Shown here: piece by piece, positions 30,201 to 40,960 of the stretch
Layout: every line of letters begins with the position of its first letter
How positions within the stretch are numbered: the stretch's first letter is position 1
The notes under the pieces: generated by a model
The model's database searches: none
What the model saw: only the letters and a program-made list of their open reading frames with translations
What the model was told of the DNA's origin: nothing
Position numbers and translations under genes: made by a program
Origin: Parapristionchus giblindavisi
Lineage: Eukaryota > Nematoda > Chromadorea > Rhabditida > Diplogasteridae
NCBI GenBank assembly: GCA_943737045.1
Contig: CALSFV010000029.1
Coordinates: 620,001-684,000 of the forward strand
DNA: 64,000 nt
Direction of reading: 5' to 3'

Positions 30201-30756
30201 TAAGGATAGTTGATAATTTGACTTGTTACAAATTGTTTTGCGCCAAAAAGCAGAGAGAATAGGAAGATAATTTTGCATTTTGAACGTACAGACATAGTGG
30301 AGAAGCGCATCTTAATCAGATTTTTTCGGTCTTTCATATGGTATATGACACGATAGGTATCCTTGCCATTTTCATATTTCTCAAGTTATTTTGATCAAAT
30401 CAGAGTAAAAGCTACTTTTGTACTTCGGTAATTATAGCCGCTGTAAAATATTACCGATCGACATGACCTGAAGTGTGTTACATTCAGAATTTTTTACTCT
30501 ATCACATAGTATATCACTCGATAAGGATAGTTGATAATTTGACTTGTTACAAATTGTTTTGCGCCAAAAAGCAGAGAGAATGGGAAGATAATTTTGCATT
30601 TTGAACGTACAGACATAGTGGAGAAGCGCATCTTATTCAGATTTTTTCGGTCTTTCATGTGGTATATGACACGATAGGTATCCTTGCCATTTTCATATTT
30701 CTCAAGTTATTTTGATCAAATCAGAGTAAAAGCTACTTTTGTACTTCGGTCATTAT

Positions 30757-30865
30757 TACATTTTACATTTTACATTTAAACACTTTATCGAGATCAACTA
30801 AGCGGTGGGTCACCGGATCTGTAGTGACATGATATGGTTCCATTGATCCGTGTTTCTGGCAACGT
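30757..30865 (-). mobile_element. 5'-truncated LINE 3' end, copy 2
   Basis: Same 109-bp insert at the same monomer position with the same TCATTAT repeats (30750-30756 and 30866-30872). Its flanking monomers match those of the other copies, so it spread by duplication of satellite blocks and not by a new insertion. Confidence 0.65.
30810..30863 (-). pseudogene. C-terminal scrap of LINE polyprotein, copy 2
   Basis: Same 17 codons and stop as in the first copy, placed by the 3652-bp offset. Confidence 0.45.
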
Positions 30866-33800
30866 TCATTATAGCCGCTGTAAAATATTACCGATCGACA
30901 TGACCTGAAGTGTGTTACATTCAGAATTTTTTGCTCTATCACATAGTATATCACTCGATAAGGATAGTTGACGATTTGACTTGTTACAAATTGTTTCGCA
31001 CCAAAAAGCAGAGAGAATGGGAAGATAATTTGGCATTTTGAACGTACAGACATAGTGGAGAAGCGCATCTTATTCAGATTTTTTTCGGTCTTTCATATGG
31101 TATATGACACGAGGGGTATCCTTGCTATTTTCATATTTCTCAAGTTATTTTGATCAAATCAGAGTAAAAGCTACTTTCGTACTTCGGTCATTATAGCCGC
31201 TGTAAAATATTACCGATCGACATGACGTGAAGTGTGTTACATTCAGAATTTTTTGCTCTATCACATAGTATATCACTCGATAAGGATAGTTGACCATTTT
31301 GACTTGTTACAAATTGTTTTGCACCAAAAAGCAGAGAGAACGGGAAGATAATTTTGCATTTTGAACGTACAGACATAGTGGAGAAGCGCATCTTATTCAG
31401 ATTTTTTTGGTCTTTCATATGGTATATGACACGAGGGGTATCCTTGCTATTTTCATATTTCTCAAGTTATTTTGATCAAATCAGAGTAAAAGCTACTTTT
31501 CTACTTCGGTCATTATAGCCGCTGTAAAATATTAACGATCGACATGACGTGAAGTGTGTTACATTCAGAATTTTTTGCTCTATCACATAGTATATCACTC
31601 GATAAGGATAGTTGATAATTTGACTTGTTACAAATTGTTTTGCGCCAAAAAGCAAAGAGAATGGGATGATAATTTTGCATTTTGAACGTACAGACATAGT
31701 GGAGATGCGCATCTTATTCAGATTTTTTCGGTCTTTCATATGGTATATGACACGATAGGTATCTTTGCCATTTTCATATTTCTCAAGTTATTTTGATCAA
31801 ATCAGAGTAAAAGTTACTTTCGTACTTCGGTCATTATAGCCGCTGTAAAATATTACCGATCGACATGACGTGAAGTGTGTTACATTCAGAATTTTTTGCT
31901 CTATCACATAGTATATCACTCGATAAGGATAGTTGATAATTTGACTTGTTACAAATTGTTTTGCACCAAAAATCAGAGAGAACGGGAAGATAATTTGGCA
32001 TTTTGAACGTACAGACATAGTGGAGAAACGCATCTTATTCAGATTTTTTTCGGTCTTTCATATGGTATATGACACGAGGGGTATCCTTGCTATTTTCATA
32101 TTTCTCAAGTTATTTTGATCAAATCAGAGTAAAAGCTACTTTCGTACTTCGGTCATTATAGCCGCTGTAAAATATTACCGATCGACATGACGTGAAGTGT
32201 GTTACATTCAGAATTTTTTGCTCTATCACATAGTATATCACTCGATAAGGATAGTTGACCATTTTGACTTGTTACAAATTGTTTTGCACCAAAAAGCAGA
32301 GAGAACGGGAAGATAATTTTGCATTTTGAACGTACAGACATAGTGGAGAAGCGCATCTTATTCAGATTTTTTCGGTCTTTCATTTGGTATATGACACGAT
32401 AGGTATCCTTGCCATTTTCATATTTCTCAAGTTATTTTGATCAAATCAGAGTAAAAACTACTTTCGTACTTCGGTCATTATAGCCGCTGTAAAATATTAC
32501 CGATCGACATGACCTGAAGTGTGTTACATTCAGAATTTTTTGCTCTATCACATAGTATATCACTCGATAAGGATAGTTGACAATTTGACTTGTTACAAAT
32601 TGTTTTGCACCAAAAAGCAGAGAGAACGGGAAGATAATTTTGCATTTTGAACGTACAGACATAGTGGAGAAGCGCATCTTAATCAGATTTTTTCGGTCTT
32701 TCATATGGTATATGACACGATGGGTATCCTTGCCATTTTCATATTTCTCAAGTTATTTTGATCAAATCAGAGTAAAAGCTACTTTTGTACTTCGGTCATT
32801 ATAGCCGCTGTAAAATATTACCGATCGACATGACCTGAAGTGTGTTACATTCAGAATTTTTTGCTCTATCACATAGTATATCACTCGATAAGGATAGTTG
32901 ACGATTTGACTTGTTACAAATTGTTTTGCACCAAAAAGCAGAGAGAATGGGAAGATAATTTGGCATTTTGAACGTACAGACATAGTGGAGAAACGCATCT
33001 TATTCAGATTTTTTTCGGTCTTTCATATGGTATATGACACGAGGGGTATCCTTGCTATTTTCATATTTCTCAAGTTATTTTGATCAAATCAGAGTAAAAG
33101 CTACTTTCGTACTTCGGTCATTATAGCCGCTGTAAAATATTACCGATCGACATGACGTGAAGTGTGTTACATTCAGAATTTTTTGCTCTATCACATAGTA
33201 TATCACTCGATAAGGATAGTTGACCATTTTGACTTGTTACAAATTGTTTTGCACCAAAAAGCAGAGAGAACGGGAAGATAATTTTGCATTTTGAACGTAC
33301 AGACATAGTGGAGAAGCGCATCTTATTCAGATTTTTTCGGTCTTTCATTTGGTATATGACACGATAGGTATCCTTGCCATTTTCATATTTCTCAAGTTAT
33401 TTTGATCAAATCAGAGTAAAAACTACTTTCGTACTTCGGTCATTATAGCCGCTGTAAAATATTACCGATCGACATGACCTGAAGTGTGTTACATTCAGAA
33501 TTTTTTGCTCTATCACATAGTATATCACTCGATAAGGATAGTTGACAATTTGACTTGTTACAAATTGTTTTGCACCAAAAAGCAGAGAGAACGGGAAGAT
33601 AATTTTGCATTTTGAACGTACAGACATAGTGGAGAAGCGCTTCTTATTCAGATTTTTTCGGTCTTTCATCTGGTATATGACACGATAGGTATCCTTGCCA
33701 TTGTCATATTTTTCAAGTTATTTTGATCAAATCAGAGTAAAAGCTACTTTCGTACTTCGGTCATTATAGCCGCTGTAAAATATTACCGATCGACATGACG

Positions 33801-34409
33801 TGAAGTGTGTTACATTCAGAATTTTTTGCTCTATCACATAGTATATCACTCGATAAGGATAGTTGATAATTTGACTTGTTACAAATTGTTTTGCGCCAAA
33901 AAGCAGAGAGAATAGGAAGATAATTTTGCATTTTGAACGTACAGACATAGTGGAGAAGCGCATCTTAATCAGATTTTTTCGGTCTTTCATATGGTATATG
34001 ACACGATAGGTATCCTTGCCATTTTCATATTTCTCAAGTTATTTTGATCAAATCAGAGTAAAAGCTACTTTTGTACTTCGGTCATTATAGCCGCTGTAAA
34101 ATATTACCGATCGACATGACCTGAAGTGTGTTACATTCAGAATTTTTTACTCTATCACATAGTATATCACTCGATAAGGATAGTTGATAATTTGACTTGT
34201 TACAAATTGTTTTGCGCCAAAAAGCAGAGAGAATGGGAAGATAATTTTGCATTTTGAACGTACAGACATAGTGGAGAAGCGCATCTTATTCAGATTTTTT
34301 CGGTCTTTCATGTGGTATATGACACGATAGGTATCCTTGCCATTTTCATATTTCTCAAGTTATTTTGATCAAATCAGAGTAAAAGCTACTTTTGTACTTC
34401 GGTCATTAT

Positions 34410-34518
34410 TACATTTTACATTTTACATTTAAACACTTTATCGAGATCAACTAAGCGGTGGGTCACCGGATCTGTAGTGACATGATATGGTTCCATTGAT
34501 CCGTGTTTCTGGCAACGT
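34410..34518 (-). mobile_element. 5'-truncated LINE 3' end, copy 3
   Basis: Third copy with identical ends and TCATTAT repeats at 34403-34409 and 34519-34525. The monomers beyond it on the right switch to another type near 34804, so the duplicated block ends soon after. Confidence 0.65.
34463..34516 (-). pseudogene. C-terminal scrap of LINE polyprotein, copy 3
   Basis: Same terminal codons and TGA as in the other two copies, placed by the 3653-bp offset. Confidence 0.45.
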
Positions 34519-34800
34519 TCATTATAGCCGCTGTAAAATATTACCGATCGACATGACCTGAAGTGTGTTACATTCAGAATTTTTTGCTCTATCACATAGT
34601 ATATCACTCGATAAGGATAGTTGACGATTTGACTTGTTACAAATTGTTTCGCACCAAAAAGCAGAGAGAATGGGAAGATAATTTGGCATTTTGAACGTAC
34701 AGACATAGTGGAGAAGCGCATCTTATTCAGATTTTTTTCGGTCTTTCATATGGTATATGACACGAGGGGTATCCTTGCTATTTTCATATTTCTCAAGTTA

Positions 34801-37800
34801 TTTTGATCAAATCAGAGTAAAAGCTACTTTTCTACTTCGGTCATTATAGCCGCTGTAAAATATTAACGATCGACATGACGTGAAGTGTGTTACATTCAGA
34901 ATTTTTTGCTCTATCACATAGTATATCACTCGATAAGGATAGTTGATAATTTGACTTGTTACAAATTGTTTTGCGCCAAAAAGCAAAGAGAATGGGATGA
35001 TAATTTTGCATTTTGAACGTACAGACATAGTGGAGATGCGCATCTTATTCAGATTTTTTCGGTCTTTCATATGGTATATGACACGATAGGTATCCTTGCC
35101 ATTTTCATATTTCTCAAGTTATTTTGATCAAATCAGAGTAAAAGTTACTTTCGTACTTCGGTCATTATAGCCGCTGTAAAATATTACCGATCGACATGAC
35201 GTGAAGTGTGTTACATTCAGAATTTTTTGCTCTATCACATAGTATATCACTCGATAAGGATAGTTGATAATTTGACTTGTTACAAATTGTTTTGCACCAA
35301 AAATCAGAGAGAACGGGAAGATAATTTTGCATTTTGAACGTACAGACATAGTGGAGAAGCGCATCTTATTCAGATTTTTTCGGTCTTTCATCTGGTATAT
35401 GACACGATAGGTATCCTTGCCATTTTCATATTTCTCAAGTTATTTTGATCAAATCAGAGTAAAAACTACTTTCGTACTTCGGTCATTATAGCCGCTGTAA
35501 AATATTACCGATCGACATGACCTGAAGTGTGTTACATTCAGAATTTTTTGCTCTATCACATAGTATATCACTCGATAAGGATAGTTGACAATTTGACTTG
35601 TTACAAATTGTTTTGCACCAAAAAGCAGAGAGAACGGGAAGATAATTTTGCATTTTGAACGTACAGACATAGTGGAGAAGTGCATCTTATTCAGATTTTT
35701 TCGGTCTTTCATCTGGTATATGACACGATAGGTATCCTTGCCATTGTCATATTTCTCAAGTTATTTTGATCAAATCAGAGTAAAAACTACTTTCGTACTT
35801 CGGTCATTATAGCCGCTGTAAAATATTACCGATCGACATGACCTGAAGTGTGTTACATTCAGAATTTTTTGCTCTATCACATAGTATATCACTCGATAAG
35901 GATAGTTGACAATTTGACTTGTTACAAATTGTTTTGCACCAAAAAGCAGAGAGAACGGGAAGATAATTTTGCATTTTGAACGTACAGACATAGTGGAGAA
36001 GTGCATCTTATTCAGATTTTTTCGGTCTTTCATCTGGTATATGACACGATAGGTATCCTTGCCATTGTCATATTTCTCAAGTTATTTTGATCAAATCAGA
36101 GTAAAAGCTACTTTCGTACTTCGGTCATTATAGCCGCTGTAAAATATTACCGATCGACATGACGTGAAGTGTGTTACATTCAGAATTTTTTGCTCTATCA
36201 CATAGTATATCACTCGATAAGGATAGTTGATAATTTGACTTGTTACAAATTGTTTTGCGCCAAAAAGCAGAGAGAATGGGAAGATAATTTTGCATTTTGA
36301 ACGTACAGACATAGTGGAGAAGCGCATCTTATTCAGATTTTTTCGGTCTTTCATATGGTATATGACACGATAGGTATCCTTGCCATTTTCATATTTCTCA
36401 AGTTATTTTGATCAAATCAGAGTAAAAGCTACTTTCGTACTTCGGTCATTATAGCCGCTGTAAAATATTACCGATCGACATGACGTGAAGTGTGTTACAT
36501 TCAGAATTTTTTGCTCTATCACATAGTATATCACTCGATAAGGATAGTTGATAATTTGACTTGTTACAAATTGTTTTGCGCCAAAAAGCAGAGAGAATGG
36601 GAAGATAATTTTGCATGTTGAACGTACAGACATAGTGGAGAAGCGCATCTTATTCAGATTTTTTCGGTCTTTCATCTGGTATATGACACGATAGGTATCC
36701 TTGCCATTTTCATATTTCTCAAGTTATTTTGATCAAATCAGAGTAAAAGCTACTTTCGTACTTCGGTCATTATAGCCGCTGTAAAATATTACCGATCGAC
36801 ATGACGTGAAGTGTGTTACATTCAGAATTTTTTGCTCTATCACATAGCATATCACTCGATAAGGATAGTTGATAATTTGACTTGTTACAAATTGTTTTGC
36901 GCCAAAAAGCAGAGAGAATAGGAAGATAATTTTGCATTTTGAACGTACAGACATAGTGGAGAAGCGCATCTTAATCAGATTTTTTCGGTCTTTCATATGG
37001 TATATGACACGATAGGTATCCTTGCCATTTTCATATTTCTCAAGTTATTTTGATCAAATCAGAGTAAAAGCTACTTTTGTACTTCGGTCATTATAGCCGC
37101 TGTAAAATATTACCGATCGACATGACCTGAAGTGTGTTACATTCAGAATTTTTTGCTCTATCACATAGTATATCACTCGATAAGGATAGTTGACGATTTG
37201 ACTTGTTACAAATTGTTTTGCACCAAAAAGCAGAGAGAATGGGAAGATAATTTGGCATTTTGAACGTACAGACATAGTGGAGAAGCGCATCTTATTCAGA
37301 TTTTTTTCGGTCTTTCATATGGTATATGACACGAGGGGTATCCTTGCTATTTTCATATTTCTCAAGTTATTTTGATCAAATCAGAGTAAAAGCTACTTTC
37401 GTACTTCGGTCATTATAGCCGCTGTAAAATATTACCGATCGACATGACCTGAAGTGTGTTACATTCAGAATTTTTTGCTCTATCACATAGTATATCACTC
37501 GATAAGGATAGTTGACCATTTTGACTTGTTACAAATTGTTTTGCGCCAAAAAGCAGAGAGAATAGGAAGATAATTTTGCATTTTGAACGTACAGACATAG
37601 TGGAGAAGCGCATCTTAATCAGATTTTTTCGGTCTTTCATATGGTATATGACACGATAGGTATCCTTGCCATTTTCATATTTCTCAAGTTATTTTGATCA
37701 AATCAGAGTAAAAGCTACTTTTGTACTTCGGTCATTATAGCCGCTGTAAAATATTACCGATCGACATGACCTGAAGTGTGTTACATTCAGAATTTTTTGC

Positions 37801-40072
37801 TCTATCACATAGTATATCACTCGATAAGGATAGTTGACGATTTGACTTGTTACAAATTGTTTTGCACCAAAAAGCAGAGAGAATGGGAAGATAATTTGGC
37901 ATTTTGAACGTACAGACATAGTGGAGAAGCGCATCTTATTCAGATTTTTTTCGGTCTTTCATATGGTATATGACACGAGGGGTATCCTTGCTATTTTCAT
38001 ATTTCTCAAGTTATTTTGATCAAATCAGAGTAAAAGCTACTTTTGTACTTCGGTCATTATAGCCGCTGTAAAATATTACCGATCGACATGACCTGAAGTG
38101 TGTTACATTCAGAATTTTTTGCTCTATCACATAGTATATCACTCGATAAGGATAGTTGACGATTTGACTTGTTACAAATTGTTTTGCACCAAAAAGCACA
38201 GAGAATGGGAAGATAATTTGGCATTTTGAACGTACAGACATAGTGGAGAAGCGCATCTTATTCAGATTTTTTTCGGTCTTTCATATGGTATATGACACGA
38301 GGGGTATCCTTGCTATTTTCATATTTCTCAAGTTATTTTGATCAAATCAGAGTAAAAGCTACTTTCGTACTTCGGTCATTATAGCCGCTGTAAAATATTA
38401 CCGATCGACATGACCTGAAGTGTGTTACATTCAGAATTTTTTGCTCTATCACATAGTATATCACTCGATAAGGATAGTTGACCATTTTGACTTGTTACAA
38501 ATTGTTTTGCACCAAAAAAAAGAGAGAACGGGAAGATAATTTTGCATTTTGAACGTACAGACATAGTGGAGAAGCGCATCTTATTCAGATTTTTTTGGTC
38601 TTTCATATGGTATATGACACGAGGGGTATCCTTGCTATTTTCATATTTCTCAAGTTATTTTGATCAAATCAGAGTAAAAGCTACTTTTCTACTTCGGTCA
38701 TTATAGCCGCTGTAAAATATTACCGATCGACATGACGTGAAGTGTGTTACATTCAGAATTTTTTGCTCTATCACATAGTATATCACTCGATAAGGATAGT
38801 TGATAATTTGACTTGTTACAAATTGTTTTGCGCCAAAAAGCAGAGAGAATGGGATGATAATTTTGCATTTTGAACGTACAGACATAGTGGAGATGCGCAT
38901 CTTATTCAGATTTTTTCGGTCTTTCATATGGTATATGACACGATAGGTATCCTTGCCATTTTCATATTTCTCAAGTTATTTTGATCAAATCAGAGTAAAA
39001 GTTACTTTCGTACTTCGGTCATTATAGCCGTTGTAAAATATTACCGATCGACATGACGTGAAGTGTGTTACATTCAGAATTTTTTGCTCTATCACATAGT
39101 ATATCACTCGATAAGGATAGTTGATAATTTGACTTGTTACAAATTGTTTTGCGCCAAAAAGCAGAGAGAATGGGAAGATAATTTTGCATTTTGAACGTAC
39201 AGACATAGTGGAGAAGCGCATCTTATTCAGATTTTTTCGGTCTTTCATATGGTATATGACGCGATAGGTATCCTTGCCATTTTCATATTTCTCAAGTTAT
39301 TTTGATCAAATCAGAGTAAAAGCTACTTTCGTACTTCGGTCATTATAGCCGCTGTAAAATATTACCGATCGACATGACGTGAAGTGTGTTACATTCAGAA
39401 TTTTTTGCTCTATCACATAGTATATCACTCGATAAGGATAGTTGATAATTTGACTTGTTACAAATTGTTTTGCGCCAAAAAGCAGAGAGAATGGGAAGAT
39501 AATTTTGCATTTTGAACGTACAGACATAGTGGAGAAGCGCATCTTATTCAGATTTTTTCGGTCTTTCATATGGTATATGACACGATAGGTATCCTTGCCA
39601 TTTTCATATTTCTCAAGTTATTTTGATCAAATCAGAGTAAAAGCTACTTTCGTACTTCGGTCATTATAGCCGCTGTAAAATATTACCGATCGACATGACG
39701 TGAAGTGTGTTACATTCAGAATTTTTTGCTCTATCACATAGTATATCACTCGATAAGGATAGTTGATAATTTGACTTGTTACAAATTGTTTTGCGCCAAA
39801 AAGCAGAGAGAATGGGAAGATAATTTTGCATTTTGAACGTACAGACATAGTGGAGAAGCGCATCTTATTCAGATTTTTTCGGTCTTTCATATGGTATATG
39901 ACACGATAGGTATCCTTGCCATTTTCATATTTCTCAAGTTATTTTGATCAAATCAGAGTAAAAGCTACTTTCGTACTTCGGTCATTATAGCCGCTGTAAA
40001 ATATTACCGATCGACATGACGTGAAGTGTGTTACATTCAGAATTTTTTGCTCTATCACATAGTATATCACTC
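34801..40072. repeat. Mixed satellite monomers left of the Polinton-like insertions
   Basis: About sixteen monomers with short local duplications. The pair at 35446 and 35767 is identical in its private variants (GAAGTGCATC, CATTGTCATATTTCTC). From about 38376 the order of monomers (an A-run variant near 38512, then GGGATGATAA with GAGATGCGC, then GTTACTTTCG with AGCCGTTG) recurs after the first insertion and continues to 48 kb. No gene is visible. Confidence 0.8.
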
Positions 40073-40919
40073 CACTATGTCTGTACGTTCAAAATGCAAA
40101 ATTATCTATACTATAAGTACTATAAGTACTTCTAGGCTTATTGACATCCTTCCAATCCTGTGTGCGCAACGAACGATTGCCAGAAAGGTTTGGATTGGCG
40201 AAAGGGATTCCACTGCGGGTAGCTGAGGGTGATAATTTCTCCGGATTAGCCACCTTGGGTCTGCCCCTATAGGGAGGCTTAACAGTAGGAGTAATAGGCG
40301 ATTCACCCTCGGCCCTTTTCCTCTCACGTGCCTGCTTCTTTTTAGCAGATTTCGACACGTATTCCGTGTATGGAGCTTCTTTTTCTGCATCATCATCTTG
40401 GGGCGGAACGATCTTATCGACGGGGCTGGGAGGTGTCGGCGGTGATGGCTTTGGAAGATCAACATGAACAATTGGAGCAGGTGCAGTAGTGGCGGGAGAA
40501 ACTGTGACACCCGCCTTGGCATCTTCTCTAAAGCGTGCCAGTCTATTGAATAGATCTTCAAAGAAGGCACGTTTTGTGGCTGGGTCAATAGATTCATCTT
40601 GGATTAGCTTATAAATTTCATCATGCATTGCCTCTACACGCGCCTGCTCTTTGGATAAGGCAAGAAAGGGGACGAGTTTAAATTTATTCATTTTTTGAGT
40701 AAGCTAACTAGGGCTAGTGCTGCTGGGATAACAGCGCCTAAAAATCCACTTCCGTATTGAACAAGATTTGTTCTGGCTTTTCGTTCACGAGAACACTTGC
40801 CAATCTCTCGGATAGTGTTAATATACTTGGTGATTACTTTCTTTTCTTTTCCCGTCAATGGGATACGTGAAATGTTACGTAAAATCTCAACAATACAAGT
40901 GAGTTCGGCTACTGTGGCG
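40073..40919 (-). mobile_element. Polinton/Maverick-like element fragment, copy 1
   Basis: An 847-bp segment replaces about 147 bp of one monomer. Its first 35 bp (40073-40107) are an inverted piece of satellite; the remaining 812 bp are unrelated to the satellite, richer in GC and coding on the minus strand. Two small reading frames overlap by four bases. The first frame ends in a basic segment and a C-terminal hydrophobic stretch; the second starts with a conserved-looking helical N-terminus. From memory this pair resembles small accessory proteins beside the capsid genes of Polintons and the related adintoviruses. No polymerase, integrase, terminal inverted repeat or target duplication is present, so it is an immobile fragment. 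Confidence 0.6.
40089..40691 (-). CDS. 200-residue Polinton-like small protein, C-terminus replaced by satellite, copy 1
   Basis: The frame starts at the ATG that overlaps the stop of the preceding frame as ATGA, which supports this start. Residues 1-60 (beginning MNKFKLVPF) look helical and resemble the N-terminus of a small protein often found in animal Polintons. Residues 66-97 are proline-rich, 99-106 acidic and 114-127 dense in Lys/Arg. Residues 141-147 read YRGRPKV, containing the RGRP core of an AT-hook, a minor-groove DNA-binding motif. A nuclear or core-particle DNA-binding role is inference. Near the end S-T-Y is repeated through a 9-bp duplication, and residues 196-200 plus the TGA come from inverted satellite DNA, so the native C-terminus is lost. 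Base composition and codon content differ sharply from the surrounding satellite. Whether it is expressed is unknown. Confidence 0.6.
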   Translation of the reverse strand: MNKFKLVPFLALSKEQARVEAMHDEIYKLIQDESIDPATKRAFFEDLFNRLARFREDAKAGVTVSPATTAPAPIVHVDLPKPSPPTPPSPVDKIVPPQDDDAEKEAPYTEYVSKSAKKKQARERKRAEGESPITPTVKPPYRGRPKVANPEKLSPSATRSGIPFANPNLSGNRSLRTQDWKDVNKPRSTYSTYSIDNFAF

Positions 40920-40960
40920 ATGACACGATAGGTATCCTTGCCATTTTCATATTTCTCAAG
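40688..40960 (-). pseudogene. 5'-truncated Polinton-like protein gene, 3' end, copy 1
   Basis: Seventy-six codons of non-satellite sequence (from 40918 down) end at a TGA at 40688-40690 that overlaps the next ATG. The fragment contains a hydrophobic start, an ILRN..R.PLTGKEKK segment, a basic SRERKAR segment, and the C-terminal stretch GFLGAVIPAALALVSLL followed by two lysines. This order (short helix, LT..EKK, basic patch, Gly-Phe-Leu hydrophobic tail) resembles a recurrent small protein of animal Polintons; that match is from memory. There is no Met in the fragment. The frame stays open for 14 more codons into the flanking satellite before a TAA at 40961-40963, so the 5' part of the gene is missing. 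Confidence 0.55.

Larger units (their letters stand above)
22883..34800. repeat. Mosaic higher-order repeats carrying three retrotransposon-tail copies
   Basis: The monomer order from 23242 recurs from 27536 (step 4294 bp), except that two monomers present before the first retrotransposon tail are missing before the second. The three tails are 3652 and 3653 bp apart. The five monomers leading up to each of the last two tails match, but the monomers at 31191-31800 are of a different type from those at 27539-28100. The region is a patchwork of nested block duplications and losses. Confidence 0.75.

Noticed and set aside
40106..40597. A 163-codon minus-strand frame inside each Polinton-like insertion
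   Set aside because: It overlaps the 200-residue frame in another phase and has a low-complexity, implausible composition. The ATGA overlap and ordered composition support the longer frame.
40073..40919. Terminal inverted repeats or target duplication of a complete Polinton
   Set aside because: Neither end resembles a Polinton terminus, no direct repeat flanks the insert, and the left end is inverted satellite. It is an internal fragment joined by repair.
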